Below, in pieces: positions 23,633 through 31,320 of a stretch of DNA of 32,106 bases. The notes under the pieces are model-generated. The model made no database searches. It had not been told where the DNA came from and saw nothing but the letters and a program-made list of their open reading frames with translations. Position 1 is the first letter of the stretch. Every line of letters begins with the position of its first letter. The position numbers and the translations under genes were made by a program. The DNA is from CAYLNK01 sp964384675 (GTDB lineage Bacteria > Acidobacteriota > Thermoanaerobaculia > UBA5066): assembly GCA_964384675.1 (NCBI GenBank), contig CAYLNK010000037.1, forward strand, positions 1 to 32,106, written 5' to 3'.

Positions 23633-24150
23633 CTCTTCGGCTCGGCCGCGATGGTCAGCTTGTAGCCGTCGGGATCGGTGAGGGAGAAGTCGCGCGTGCC
23701 CCACGGCTGGTCCTTCGGCTCCTGGTCCAGCTTCCACCCCCGCTTCCTGATCCCGTTCGCCAGCACGTCGACGTCCTGGGCGGTGGTGCAGTAGATCCGG
23801 AAGCCCTCGCCCTTCTTCCGGTCGCGCCCCTTCTTCCAGTCGTCCTGGCCGAGCATGAAGCTGACGTCGCCGGCGAGGACCATGGCCCCGAGGAGCTGCC
23901 CGTCCTTTTCCCATCGCTCCTCGGCCACGCAGCCGAGGACGTCCCGGTACCACGCCAGGCTCTTTTCGACGTCGTTCACCGTGAGCGACGGCGAGGCCGT
24001 GCGCAGCCTCAACGTCTCGGGGGTGGCGCGGACCGGTGACGCGGCCTTCGGCTTCGCGGCCCCCGGCTTCGCGGCCGGGCGCCGGGGCGCGGGCTTCGCC
24101 TGCGCCTGCGCCTTCTTCACGCTCTTCTTCGCGGGCTTCTTCGTCGCCAT
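23629..24150 (-). CDS. VOC (glyoxalase/bleomycin-resistance-like) protein with basic Lys/Ala/Pro-rich N-terminal tail
   Basis: The 173-residue protein joins a low-complexity tail (about 1-45, MATKKPAKKSVKKAQAQAK and further Ala-Pro-Lys repeats) to one VOC domain (about 50-170). The domain has two beta-alpha-beta-beta-beta modules (SLTVNDVEKSLAWYRDVLG, then FSLTDPDGYKLTIAAEP). Candidate metal ligands are incomplete, as in many VOC proteins that bind ligands without catalysis. The tail resembles bacterial histone H1-like tails and could bind DNA, RNA or polyphosphate; that is inference. AGGAGG (complement of 24157-24162), 6 nt upstream, fixes the start. The gene is followed by the exported RidA in a two-gene operon and is divergent from vgrG. 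Confidence 0.85.
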   Translation of the reverse strand: MATKKPAKKSVKKAQAQAKPAPRRPAAKPGAAKPKAASPVRATPETLRLRTASPSLTVNDVEKSLAWYRDVLGCVAEERWEKDGQLLGAMVLAGDVSFMLGQDDWKKGRDRKKGEGFRIYCTTAQDVDVLANGIRKRGWKLDQEPKDQPWGTRDFSLTDPDGYKLTIAAEPKR

Positions 24151-24318
24151 CGGGTGCCTCCTGTCCGTTTCGTGGTCACAGACTAGGACCGGGCCCCGCT
24201 CCGGTCAACGACCGCGCCCGGCGTGATGCATCCGCACCATCGCCCGGCGGGGCCGCGGGTCCCATCTCTTCCAGAGGCGCGGGTGTCGTCTCCCCGGCGG
24301 TGCCGCGCGGAGGATGGG

Positions 24319-26481
24319 ATGGGGTCGTACACACAGGAAGGGCGGTCGTTCCGCGTCGACACGCCGCTCGGTCCGGACGTTCTCCTCTTCTCGGCGCTCA
24401 CCGGCGAGGAGGGGATCTCCCGCCTCTTCCGCTTCGAGCTGGCGCTCCTGGCGGACCGGGTCGACTCCTCCAAGGTGGTCTTCGAGGAGCTGCTCGGACA
24501 GAGCATCACGATTCACTTCGTGCTTCCGAACGAGCTGGAGCGCCACCTGAACGGCATCTGCAGGCGCTTCTCGGAGGGGGAGGAGGACGAGCACTTCCGG
24601 ACCTACCGGATGGAGGTCGTCCCGAAGGCGTGGCTCCTGACGAAGCGGACGAACAGCCGGATCTTCCAGCAGAAGACGGTGCCCGAGATCCTCAAGGAGG
24701 TGCTGAAGGGGATCCAGGTCCGCTTCGAGCTGCAGGGCCGCTTCGAGCCCCGCGACTACTGCGTCCAGTACCGGGAGAGCGACTTCGACTTTGCGTCGCG
24801 CCTGATGGAGGACGAGGGGATCTTCTATTTCTTCGAGCACGGCAGGGGCCGCCACACGATGGTGCTCGCCAACGACCGGGCCAGCCACCCGGAGGTGGAG
24901 CCCGGACCGTCGACGCTGATCTACGAGCAGCTCAAGGGGGGGACGCGCGAGGAGGACCGGATCTACCTGTGGGAGAAGGCGCAGGAGATCCGCGCCGAGA
25001 AGGTGCTGCTCTGGGACCATTGTCTCGAGCTCCCGCACCAGCACCTGGAGTCGCCCGACCTGATCGTGCCGTCGGTCACGGCGGGGCGCGTCTCGCACGA
25101 GCTGAAGCTGTCGCTGCCGAAGGAGCTGGAGCTGTTCGACTACCCGGGGACCTACGCCGGGCGCTTCGACGGGATCAACCCGGGCGGCGGCGAGCAGCCG
25201 GAGGAGCTGGGGAAGATCCGGCCCGACGGCACGCGTACGGCGCGGATCCGGATGGAGGAGGAGACCACGCCCGCGCTGACGATCCGCGCGGCAAGTCACT
25301 TCCGGCACGTCGCCTCGGGCGCCAAGTTCTCGCTCACGCGGCACTGGGACGCGAACGGCGACTACGTGGTGACGTCGGTCGTCCACCACGCGAAGGACTC
25401 GGACTATCGCGCCAGGGGCCTCGCCCCGACGTACCGCAACGAGCTCACCTGCATCCCGTACGACCTGCCGTTCCGCCCGCCGCGGCGGACCCCGCGTCCC
25501 CGCGTGGAGGGGACGCAGACGGCGGTCGTGGTGGGGCCGCCGGGCGAGGAGATCTTCACGGACAAGTACGGGCGCGTGAAGGTGCAGTTCCACTGGGACC
25601 GCGAGGGGAAGCACGACAACACGTCGTCCTGCTGGATCCGGGTCGCCACGCCGTGGGCCGGCCGGCAGTGGGGGACGCTGCACCTGCCGCGGATCGGGCA
25701 GGAGGTCGTCGTCGATTTCCTCGAGGGCGACCCCGACCAGCCGCTGATCGTGGGGAGCGTCTACAACGCGCAGGAGATGCCGCCGTGGGGTCTGCCGGAG
25801 CACCGCACCCGGAGCGGCGTCAAGTCCCGGAGCACGCTGAAGGGGACGCCCGACGACTTCAACGAGCTGCGGTTCGAGGACGAGAAGGGGAAGGAGCACG
25901 TCTACCTGCACGCCCAGCGCGACCTCCTGGTGGCCGCCGAGCGGGACCACAGCGCCGCCGTGGGCCGCGACGAGGACGTGGTGATCGGCCGGGACCAGTT
26001 CGTGACGGTGAAGGGGAAGATCCAGCAGAAGGTGGGCGGCGACGTCCACGTCCAGACGGGCGGCTCGTACGTCGCGTCGATCTCCGGCGACCTCTGCTTC
26101 TCGTACGGCGGGGACCGGGACGAGAGCGTGAAGACGAAGTTCGCGGTCGAGGCCGGGCAGGAGATTCACCTGAAGGCGCCGAAGGTCGTCATCGAGGCGA
26201 CGTCCGTCGCGGAGCTGATCGGGCCGGGTGGCTTCGTGAAGATCGACGGCGGGGGGGTGATCATCGAGGGCGGCGTCGTCCGGATCAACTGCGGCGGCAG
26301 CGCCGACGGCGGCTCCGGCACGAAGCGCAAGCCGGCGAAGGACCCGGAGAAGCCGGAGAAGCCCGGCGGGACCGAGGCCCCGTTCACGCAGATCTCCGAC
26401 GACGGCCCTCCGCCGCAGGACGTCTGCGTCACACCGGAGCAGGCCGAGTACAACGCCTCCCACTACTCCTCGATCAAGTAG
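24319..26481 (+). CDS. vgrG: Type VI secretion tip protein VgrG
   Basis: The 720-residue protein shows the full VgrG layout. Residues about 1-370 form the gp27-like base (LFRFELALLADRVDSSKVVFEELLG, YCVQYRESDFDFASRLMEDEG). About 415-500 is the gp5 OB-fold (GRVKVQFHWDREGKHDN, CWIRVATPWAG). About 525-675 is the repetitive beta-helical needle (VGRDEDVVIGRDQF, VQTGGSYVASISGDLC). A Lys/Pro/Gly-rich, probably flexible C-terminal tail (about 680-720) replaces any enzymatic extension, so the effector is probably carried by the PAAR protein. ATG 24319 has GGAGG (24309-24313) 5 nt upstream; an upstream in-frame start at 24223 would add a His/Arg/Pro-rich segment not typical of VgrG. It starts a cassette with the PAAR gene 6 bp downstream. 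Confidence 0.93.
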   Translation: MGSYTQEGRSFRVDTPLGPDVLLFSALTGEEGISRLFRFELALLADRVDSSKVVFEELLGQSITIHFVLPNELERHLNGICRRFSEGEEDEHFRTYRMEVVPKAWLLTKRTNSRIFQQKTVPEILKEVLKGIQVRFELQGRFEPRDYCVQYRESDFDFASRLMEDEGIFYFFEHGRGRHTMVLANDRASHPEVEPGPSTLIYEQLKGGTREEDRIYLWEKAQEIRAEKVLLWDHCLELPHQHLESPDLIVPSVTAGRVSHELKLSLPKELELFDYPGTYAGRFDGINPGGGEQPEELGKIRPDGTRTARIRMEEETTPALTIRAASHFRHVASGAKFSLTRHWDANGDYVVTSVVHHAKDSDYRARGLAPTYRNELTCIPYDLPFRPPRRTPRPRVEGTQTAVVVGPPGEEIFTDKYGRVKVQFHWDREGKHDNTSSCWIRVATPWAGRQWGTLHLPRIGQEVVVDFLEGDPDQPLIVGSVYNAQEMPPWGLPEHRTRSGVKSRSTLKGTPDDFNELRFEDEKGKEHVYLHAQRDLLVAAERDHSAAVGRDEDVVIGRDQFVTVKGKIQQKVGGDVHVQTGGSYVASISGDLCFSYGGDRDESVKTKFAVEAGQEIHLKAPKVVIEATSVAELIGPGGFVKIDGGGVIIEGGVVRINCGGSADGGSGTKRKPAKDPEKPEKPGGTEAPFTQISDDGPPPQDVCVTPEQAEYNASHYSSIK

Positions 26482-26487
26482 GACGCC

Positions 26488-27588
26488 GTGCCCGAGGCCG
26501 CCCGGCTCACCGACCCGACCGTCCACACCGGCAAGCTCGCGTACGGCGAGCCGACGGTCCTGATCGCCAACCTGCCGGCCTCCCGCCTCGGCGACCCGCA
26601 CGCCTGTCCCGCGCACGGGCCCGGGGTCGTCATCACCGCCTCGGCCACCGTCTTCATCGGCTGCGCCCGGGCCGCCCGGAAGGACGACCTCGTCGGCTGC
26701 GCCGGTACGGGCACGATCGGCATCGGCGTCCCGCCCGTGATCGCCGCTCCCGACCTCGTCGCCAACCACTGGAGGGACTTCCTCACCACCTCCGCCACCG
26801 ACACGAACCAGGATGGGGCCTACGACACGCGGGCGTTCTTCCTCCGCGCCTTCTCGCGGGAGAGCAAGAGCGGCGGCTACTCCTGGGACATGGGTCCGGT
26901 CGACGTCGGCGTGAAGGGGCTGATCAGCGTCCTCTACGTCAAGGGCCAGGGCACCGTGCGCACCGGCGACGAGGGGAGCGGGATCGACCTGGGACCGTCG
27001 GCCGAGGGAGGCGTGCTGAAGCTCGGGGGCGAGGCGTACGTCGGGCCCGAGGACGACTGGGGCGCGAACCCGTACCTCGCGGTCGGCCTCTCCGGCGACG
27101 CCGTGCACGGCGCGGCGGGCGGCGACGTCTTCGTCGGCGACGACGGCCAGCGTGTCGGCTTCAACGTCGTCGGCGGCTTCGGAGCCGAGCTCGGGAGCGC
27201 GGGGGCGACGAAGACGGTGACCGTCCCGCTCGACTGGGCGCCCGGCGTGCCGGACGGCTGGAACGTCCAGACCAAGGACGGGCTCGGCTTTTCCGGCGGC
27301 TCGACGCCGGGAGGCAACGTGGGTCTGTGGGCCTACTGGGACAAGAGCGAGGGGCGCCTCCACGCCGGCTTCGCCCTCGGCCTCGACTTCATGGCGGGCT
27401 TCTCCGTATCGAAGGAGATGAGCCTCGGGATGAAGTACAAGCCACCGGTCCAGCCGGGCCAGGAGACGTCCGGGAACGGCGGCGGGAGCGGGGGAGGGGA
27501 CGGCGCGCCCGGGACGGAGGGGACCGGCGCGGGCGGGATCCCGAACCCGATCGCCATGGGCTGCCCCACGGTCTTCATCGGGGGATGA
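26488..27588 (+). CDS. PAAR-domain protein with unrecognised central domain (candidate T6SS effector)
   Basis: The 366-residue protein begins with a PAAR domain (about 1-90, MPEAARLTDPTVHTGKL, ASRLGDPHACPAHGPG, then ATVFIGCARAARKDD) that should cap the VgrG spike. The His and Cys residues in DPHACPAH are plausible metal ligands. Residues about 95-325 are Gly/Asp-rich and appear to be beta-rich, with NQDGAYDT (a possible Ca-binding loop) near residue 108; I do not recognise the family. The chain ends with NPIAMGCPTVFIGG, which resembles the last PAAR strand motif. This suggests that the PAAR fold is completed from the C-terminus or that there is a second partial PAAR. It starts at a GTG 6 bp after vgrG and is followed after 1 bp by a possible adaptor gene. 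Effector function is inference from position. Confidence 0.8.
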   Translation: MPEAARLTDPTVHTGKLAYGEPTVLIANLPASRLGDPHACPAHGPGVVITASATVFIGCARAARKDDLVGCAGTGTIGIGVPPVIAAPDLVANHWRDFLTTSATDTNQDGAYDTRAFFLRAFSRESKSGGYSWDMGPVDVGVKGLISVLYVKGQGTVRTGDEGSGIDLGPSAEGGVLKLGGEAYVGPEDDWGANPYLAVGLSGDAVHGAAGGDVFVGDDGQRVGFNVVGGFGAELGSAGATKTVTVPLDWAPGVPDGWNVQTKDGLGFSGGSTPGGNVGLWAYWDKSEGRLHAGFALGLDFMAGFSVSKEMSLGMKYKPPVQPGQETSGNGGGSGGGDGAPGTEGTGAGGIPNPIAMGCPTVFIGG

Positions 27589-27589
27589 C

Positions 27590-28627
27590 GTGACGTCGCC
27601 GCCGCTCCGCTTCCCGGCCCGCGTCGCGCTCCACGCCGACGAAGCGGGCGCGTACCACGCGTCGTCCGTCGACTCGTGCGCGGACCGCCGGTACCACGTC
27701 CGGACGGTCGTGCCGTCGGCGTGGAGCCGGGTGGACGTGGGCGCGGCGACCCCGAAGCCGTCCCGGCCGCTCGTGCCGCTGGCGCTCTACCGATCGCCGC
27801 GCGTCGCCGCGGAGCTGGAAGTCGACGCCTTCCTCCTGTCGCGTGAGGTCGAGCCGGCGGACTGGCTGGACGGCCTGCTGGAGGGCAGGGGCGAGGAGGT
27901 GCTGGCCCGGCGCGACCGCGAGACCGCGGGCGGCACGGTCTCCGACGTCCTGTCGCGGCGGGACGGCTTCGTCTCGCGCTGGCTGACGATCAAGAACGGA
28001 CCGCGCCTCTTCGTCCTCCAGGGGCGCGCGGCCGAGGGCGACTACGACCTCGTGGCCGACGCGTTCGGGCTCGCGGTCGGGGGGCTCCAGCTCCTCCACC
28101 CGGAGCCGTGGCCGTACGCCGAGCGGCTGCGGAGCTTCGCGTTCGAGGGACCGATCCAGGTGCTCTTCTTCTACCCGGAGTCGTGGTCCCACTCGCGAGA
28201 GCCGGCGCCCGGCGCCCTCCACGTCACGCTCGAGGGAACTGTGGGCCGCGCGCCGATGGCGCGGATCGACGTCGTCGCGGTGAGCCGGGAGAGCGAGCCC
28301 GCCGCGCGGGGTCTCGTCGACACGTATCTCGACGGGCTCCGCCGCTCGGGCGTCCCCGCCGGGTCGGCGACGATCGAGCCGGCGCCGGCGTGGAAGGGCG
28401 TCGAGTCGGTCCTCGCCGCCACGGCCAGGGCGGCGTTCGGCGAGACGTCGGCCGACGTGCGGGCGGCCGTGCTCGAGATCCCGGGCGCGTGGGTCCTCGT
28501 CGGCGCGTCGGGGCCGTCGCGCGCGGCGAGCCCCGACCTCTTCATGATCGTGAAGCGCGCCTTCACGCTGGTGACGGGGACCCTGCGGACCGCGCCGATG
28601 TCCGCGCCAGCTCCGCCGCCGGCTTGA
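27590..28627 (+). CDS. Two-repeat protein resembling DcrB/DUF1795, possible T6SS adaptor
   Basis: The 345-residue cytosolic protein has no signal peptide. It appears to contain two similar alpha/beta halves, about 30-170 (YHVRTVVPSAWSRVDV to VADAFGLAVGGLQLLHP) and about 185-335 (IQVLFFYPESWSHSREPAPG to LFMIVKRAFTLVTGTL). Each starts with an extended [VF]PxxW or YPESW motif and ends with a helix preceding a buried strand, as in PsbP/DcrB/DUF1795-like folds. DUF1795 (Eag) proteins are known chaperones for PAAR-linked T6SS effectors, and the gene lies one base after the PAAR gene. An adaptor or immunity role is therefore suggested by context, but the similarity is weak and the assignment tentative. 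The GTG start overlaps nothing but is tightly coupled. Confidence 0.6.
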   Translation: MTSPPLRFPARVALHADEAGAYHASSVDSCADRRYHVRTVVPSAWSRVDVGAATPKPSRPLVPLALYRSPRVAAELEVDAFLLSREVEPADWLDGLLEGRGEEVLARRDRETAGGTVSDVLSRRDGFVSRWLTIKNGPRLFVLQGRAAEGDYDLVADAFGLAVGGLQLLHPEPWPYAERLRSFAFEGPIQVLFFYPESWSHSREPAPGALHVTLEGTVGRAPMARIDVVAVSRESEPAARGLVDTYLDGLRRSGVPAGSATIEPAPAWKGVESVLAATARAAFGETSADVRAAVLEIPGAWVLVGASGPSRAASPDLFMIVKRAFTLVTGTLRTAPMSAPAPPPA

Positions 28628-28653
28628 CCGCCCCGACGGGACGGCTCCAGACT
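28624..28653 (+). promoter_or_regulatory. Putative sigma70-type promoter (TTGACC, 18 bp, CAGACT)
   Basis: TTGACC at 28624-28629 matches the -35 consensus at five of six positions and is 18 bp from CAGACT (28648-28653), a weak -10. The -10 ends 8 nt before the ATG at 28662, which has no Shine-Dalgarno, so the transcript would be leaderless or nearly so. It overlaps the last codon and stop of the upstream gene. Confidence 0.4.
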
Positions 28654-28661
28654 GGCCCTTC

Positions 28662-29426
28662 ATGAAACGGGAAGCGCTCCTCGCGGTCGTCCTCCTGGTC
28701 CCGTCCCTCCTCCTCGCGGACGACGCCCGCACGCTCCTCCAGGAATCGGAGAATCGGCACCGGACGAAATCGCAGCAGTACGCCGGCGAGCTGACCGTCG
28801 TCTCGAAGGACGGCAAGGTGCGGAAGAAGGGGTGGAAGAGCTGGCGCGAGGGATACGCCGGCGACGCCAGGCAGCTGATCCGCTTCGTCGACCCTCCGGA
28901 GGTGCGCGGCGTCGGCTTCCTCTCGCTCGGCAAGCCAGGCAAGAGCCCCGACCAGTGGCTCTACCTGCCGTCGATGAAGCGGGAGCGCCGGATCGCCTCG
29001 CAGGACCGCGACGCGTCGTTCGTCGGGACCGACTTCAACTACGAGGACCTCGAGGAGCTGGACGAGTCGAAGTACGACGTGACCGCGAAGGGCGAGGAGA
29101 CGCTGGACGGGCAGGCGTGTCACGTGATCGAGGCGCGGCCGAGGGAGCGGAGCCTCTACGAGCGAAAGCGGCTCTACCTGAGGAAGGACATCCTCTACCT
29201 GGTGCGGGCCGACTCCTTTCGCAAGGGCGAGGGCGAGCCGTCCAAGAGGCTGATCCTCTCGGACGTGGCGCAGGTGTCGGGGCACTGGGTCGCGCGCTCG
29301 CTCGAGATGAGCGACCTGAAGAAGGGGAGCAGGACGACGGTGCTCCTCCAGCAGCTCGCCTTCGACACGCCGCAGCCGGCCGACCGCTTCACTCTCCAGA
29401 ACCTGAACCGGGAGGCGGAGGATTAG
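28662..29426 (+). CDS. Outer-membrane lipoprotein-sorting protein (LolA-like)
   Basis: The 254-residue exported protein has a signal peptide (MKREALLAVVLLVPSLLLA, cleavage near ADD). Its mature part matches the outer membrane lipoprotein-sorting family (PF17131), with GKVRKKGWKSWREGY, RFVDPPEVRGVGFLS, the characteristic WLYLPSMKRERRI and FVGTDFNYEDL. The domain is a LolA-like half-barrel that probably carries lipids or lipidated proteins across the periplasm. Members are usually encoded beside RND/MMPL transporters and outer-membrane proteins. Here only the barrel gene accompanies it, overlapping its 3' end. There is no Shine-Dalgarno; a possible promoter lies immediately upstream. Confidence 0.9.
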   Translation: MKREALLAVVLLVPSLLLADDARTLLQESENRHRTKSQQYAGELTVVSKDGKVRKKGWKSWREGYAGDARQLIRFVDPPEVRGVGFLSLGKPGKSPDQWLYLPSMKRERRIASQDRDASFVGTDFNYEDLEELDESKYDVTAKGEETLDGQACHVIEARPRERSLYERKRLYLRKDILYLVRADSFRKGEGEPSKRLILSDVAQVSGHWVARSLEMSDLKKGSRTTVLLQQLAFDTPQPADRFTLQNLNREAED

Positions 29427-30657
29427 ATCGCTCCGGGCGCCGCTCCTGGCGCTCGCCCTGGTGCCCGTCCTGGCCCGGCCCGCGGCGGCCCAGACCGTCA
29501 CCGGCTTCGCCGAGCTGAAGGGCTCCGGCTACTCCGACAGGACGAACGGGACGGACCCCTGGGTCTCGGGCTGGGCGACGGCCCTGGCGAAGGTGGAGGG
29601 GAAGCTCGGCCCCGCCCGCTACGCCGTCTCGGCGCGGGCGGAGCTCGTCACCTCCGCCGAGCGCGGGCCGCTCGTCCTCGATCCCGCGGACCGCGAGCTT
29701 CGCCGGAGCCCGCTCTCGATGCGGGAAGCGTGGCTGCGCGCGCCGGTCGCGCCCTCCGTCGACGTGACGCTCGGGCGCTTCCAGCTCGGCTGGGGGAAGA
29801 CCGACGGCTATTCGCCGGCCGACGCGTTCCTGCCGCGCGACCTCTCCGACCCCTACGGCGACGAGAAGCTGCCGCTCTGGGGCGCGCGGCTCCAGGGCCA
29901 GCGCGGGCCCGTGCGCCTGGACGCGCTCTGGGCCGTCACGACGACGCCGTGGCGCCTCCCGGTCCTCTCGGGCCGCCACGCGCCGCTGCCGGTGGCGGGG
30001 GTGTCGCTCGTCGACGGCGCTGCGGACGTGCCGCGCACCGGCTTCGGCGCCGTGCGCCTCCTGGCGTCGTGGGGCGACTGGGACGTCGGCATCCACGCGC
30101 GAACCGGTGTCCGGCCCGCCCCGCTCCTCGTGGTCCGGCTGGACGGCATCGTGCTGGGGCCGGGCGGCCTCGAGGTGCCGATCGACCGCCGCTTCGCGCG
30201 GGAGGACGCGGTCGGGGTGGAGGTCTCGCGGGTCACCGGCCCGTTCGTCCTCCGCGCCGAGGGCGCGGCCCTCCTCTCGTCCGATCCCGGGCTGGGGGAC
30301 GCGCTGGTCTGGACCCTGGGCCTCGAACGGGCGTTCGGCGACGGGACTCTCCTGGTGACGCTCGCCGCGAACGCGCGCGGGACGCCGGTCGACCCGCTCC
30401 TCCTCCTCGACCGGGCGATCCTGCCGGCCGCGATCGCCGCGTGGAGCCGCACCGAGCGGTGGGGGAGCTGGCGCCTCGTCCTCACCTGCGGGCTGCGCCA
30501 CGGGGACGGCCTGGCGAAGGCCGACGTCGCCTACGACCTGACCGACGTCTGGAAGGCGTCGCTGGGCGTCGACGTGCCGTACGGCTCGAGCGCCGGGCCG
30601 TTCGGCTCGCGGCCCGAGTCGCGGCGGGCGTGGCTCGCGGCGCGCCGGAGCTGGTAG
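29422..30657 (+). CDS. Predicted outer-membrane beta-barrel protein, probable ATT start
   Basis: The frame codes for 411 residues if it starts at ATT 29422: RSLRAPLLALALVPVLARP then AAAQT, a textbook signal peptide with cleavage near AAA-Q. No ATG, GTG or TTG lies between the in-frame TGA at 29404 and GTG 29461. Starting at that GTG would remove the basic n-region and most of the h-region. GGAGG at 29411-29415 is 6 nt from the ATT, and the ATT overlaps the upstream TAG (ATTAG). The mature chain has alternating hydrophobic/polar strands with Gly and aromatic residues (VDVTLGRFQLGWGKTDGY, LPLWGARLQGQRG) and ends in Trp, consistent with a barrel of perhaps 14-18 strands related to DUF1302/porin-like proteins. 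It probably receives or acts with the LolA-like neighbour. Confidence 0.75.
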   Translation: MRSLRAPLLALALVPVLARPAAAQTVTGFAELKGSGYSDRTNGTDPWVSGWATALAKVEGKLGPARYAVSARAELVTSAERGPLVLDPADRELRRSPLSMREAWLRAPVAPSVDVTLGRFQLGWGKTDGYSPADAFLPRDLSDPYGDEKLPLWGARLQGQRGPVRLDALWAVTTTPWRLPVLSGRHAPLPVAGVSLVDGAADVPRTGFGAVRLLASWGDWDVGIHARTGVRPAPLLVVRLDGIVLGPGGLEVPIDRRFAREDAVGVEVSRVTGPFVLRAEGAALLSSDPGLGDALVWTLGLERAFGDGTLLVTLAANARGTPVDPLLLLDRAILPAAIAAWSRTERWGSWRLVLTCGLRHGDGLAKADVAYDLTDVWKASLGVDVPYGSSAGPFGSRPESRRAWLAARRSW

Positions 30658-30668
30658 AGAATCGAGCC

Positions 30669-31220
30669 GTGTCGAGCTTCCTCGGCGGACGCGTCGTCGT
30701 GAAGACGGGCGACCTGACCCGCGAGGCGGTGGACGCGATCGTGAACGCGGCCAACGGCACCCTCCTGGGCGGCGGCGGCGTCGACGGCGCGATCCACGCG
30801 GCGGGCGGCCCCGCGATCCTCGAAGCGTGCCGGGAGATCCGTCGGACGCGCTACCCGCACGGCCTCCCCACCGGCGAGGCCGTGATCACGGCGGGCGGCC
30901 GGCTGCCGGCGCGGCACGTCATCCACACCGTGGGCCCGGTGAAGGGAGCCCACGGCGACGAGGACGCCGTCCTGCTCGCCTCGTGCTACAGGCGCTCCCT
31001 CGAGCTGGCGGCGGCGCACGGCCTGGCGACGATCTCGTTCCCGTCCATCTCCACGGGCGCCTACGGCTACCCGCGCGAGGAGGCGGCCGCGGTGGCCTCG
31101 GCCGCGATCGCCCGCTTCCTCGCGGACGACGCGGCGATCCGCGAGGTGCGTCTCGTCTTCCTCGCGCCTCGCGACGCGGAGGTCTTCCTGGGGCATCACC
31201 GGTTTCCCGCGCCGTCCTGA
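30669..31220 (+). CDS. Macro-domain protein (MacroD-type ADP-ribose hydrolase)
   Basis: The 183-residue protein is a single macro domain. It has GDLTREAVDAIVNAANGTLL (residues 14-33), the catalytic loop GGGGVDGAIHAAGG with Asp39, VIHTVGPV near 80-87, and the diphosphate-binding STGAYGYP. These are the hallmarks of MacroD/YmdB enzymes, which remove ADP-ribose from proteins or hydrolyse O-acetyl-ADP-ribose. It is cytoplasmic. The GTG start is 11 bp after the barrel gene stop, without a clear Shine-Dalgarno. No ADP-ribosyltransferase gene is in the window, so the link to the neighbouring envelope genes is unclear. Confidence 0.93.
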   Translation: MSSFLGGRVVVKTGDLTREAVDAIVNAANGTLLGGGGVDGAIHAAGGPAILEACREIRRTRYPHGLPTGEAVITAGGRLPARHVIHTVGPVKGAHGDEDAVLLASCYRRSLELAAAHGLATISFPSISTGAYGYPREEAAAVASAAIARFLADDAAIREVRLVFLAPRDAEVFLGHHRFPAPS

Positions 31221-31320
31221 CCGGCGGCGCGAAAGGGTCAGGCGATCCGTCTCCCTTCGCGGCAACCCGGCCTGGAGCGCCTCTCGGCGTAGGCGGTCGT
31301 GGGTCTCACGCGTGCCGGCC

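Noticed and set aside
24223..24318. Upstream in-frame start for vgrG
   Set aside because: It has no Shine-Dalgarno, and the added 32 residues are His/Arg/Pro-rich and unlike VgrG; ATG 24319 has GGAGG at 5 nt.
29461..29463. GTG start for the barrel protein
   Set aside because: It truncates the signal peptide that is encoded intact just upstream; the ATT at 29422 has a well-placed GGAGG.
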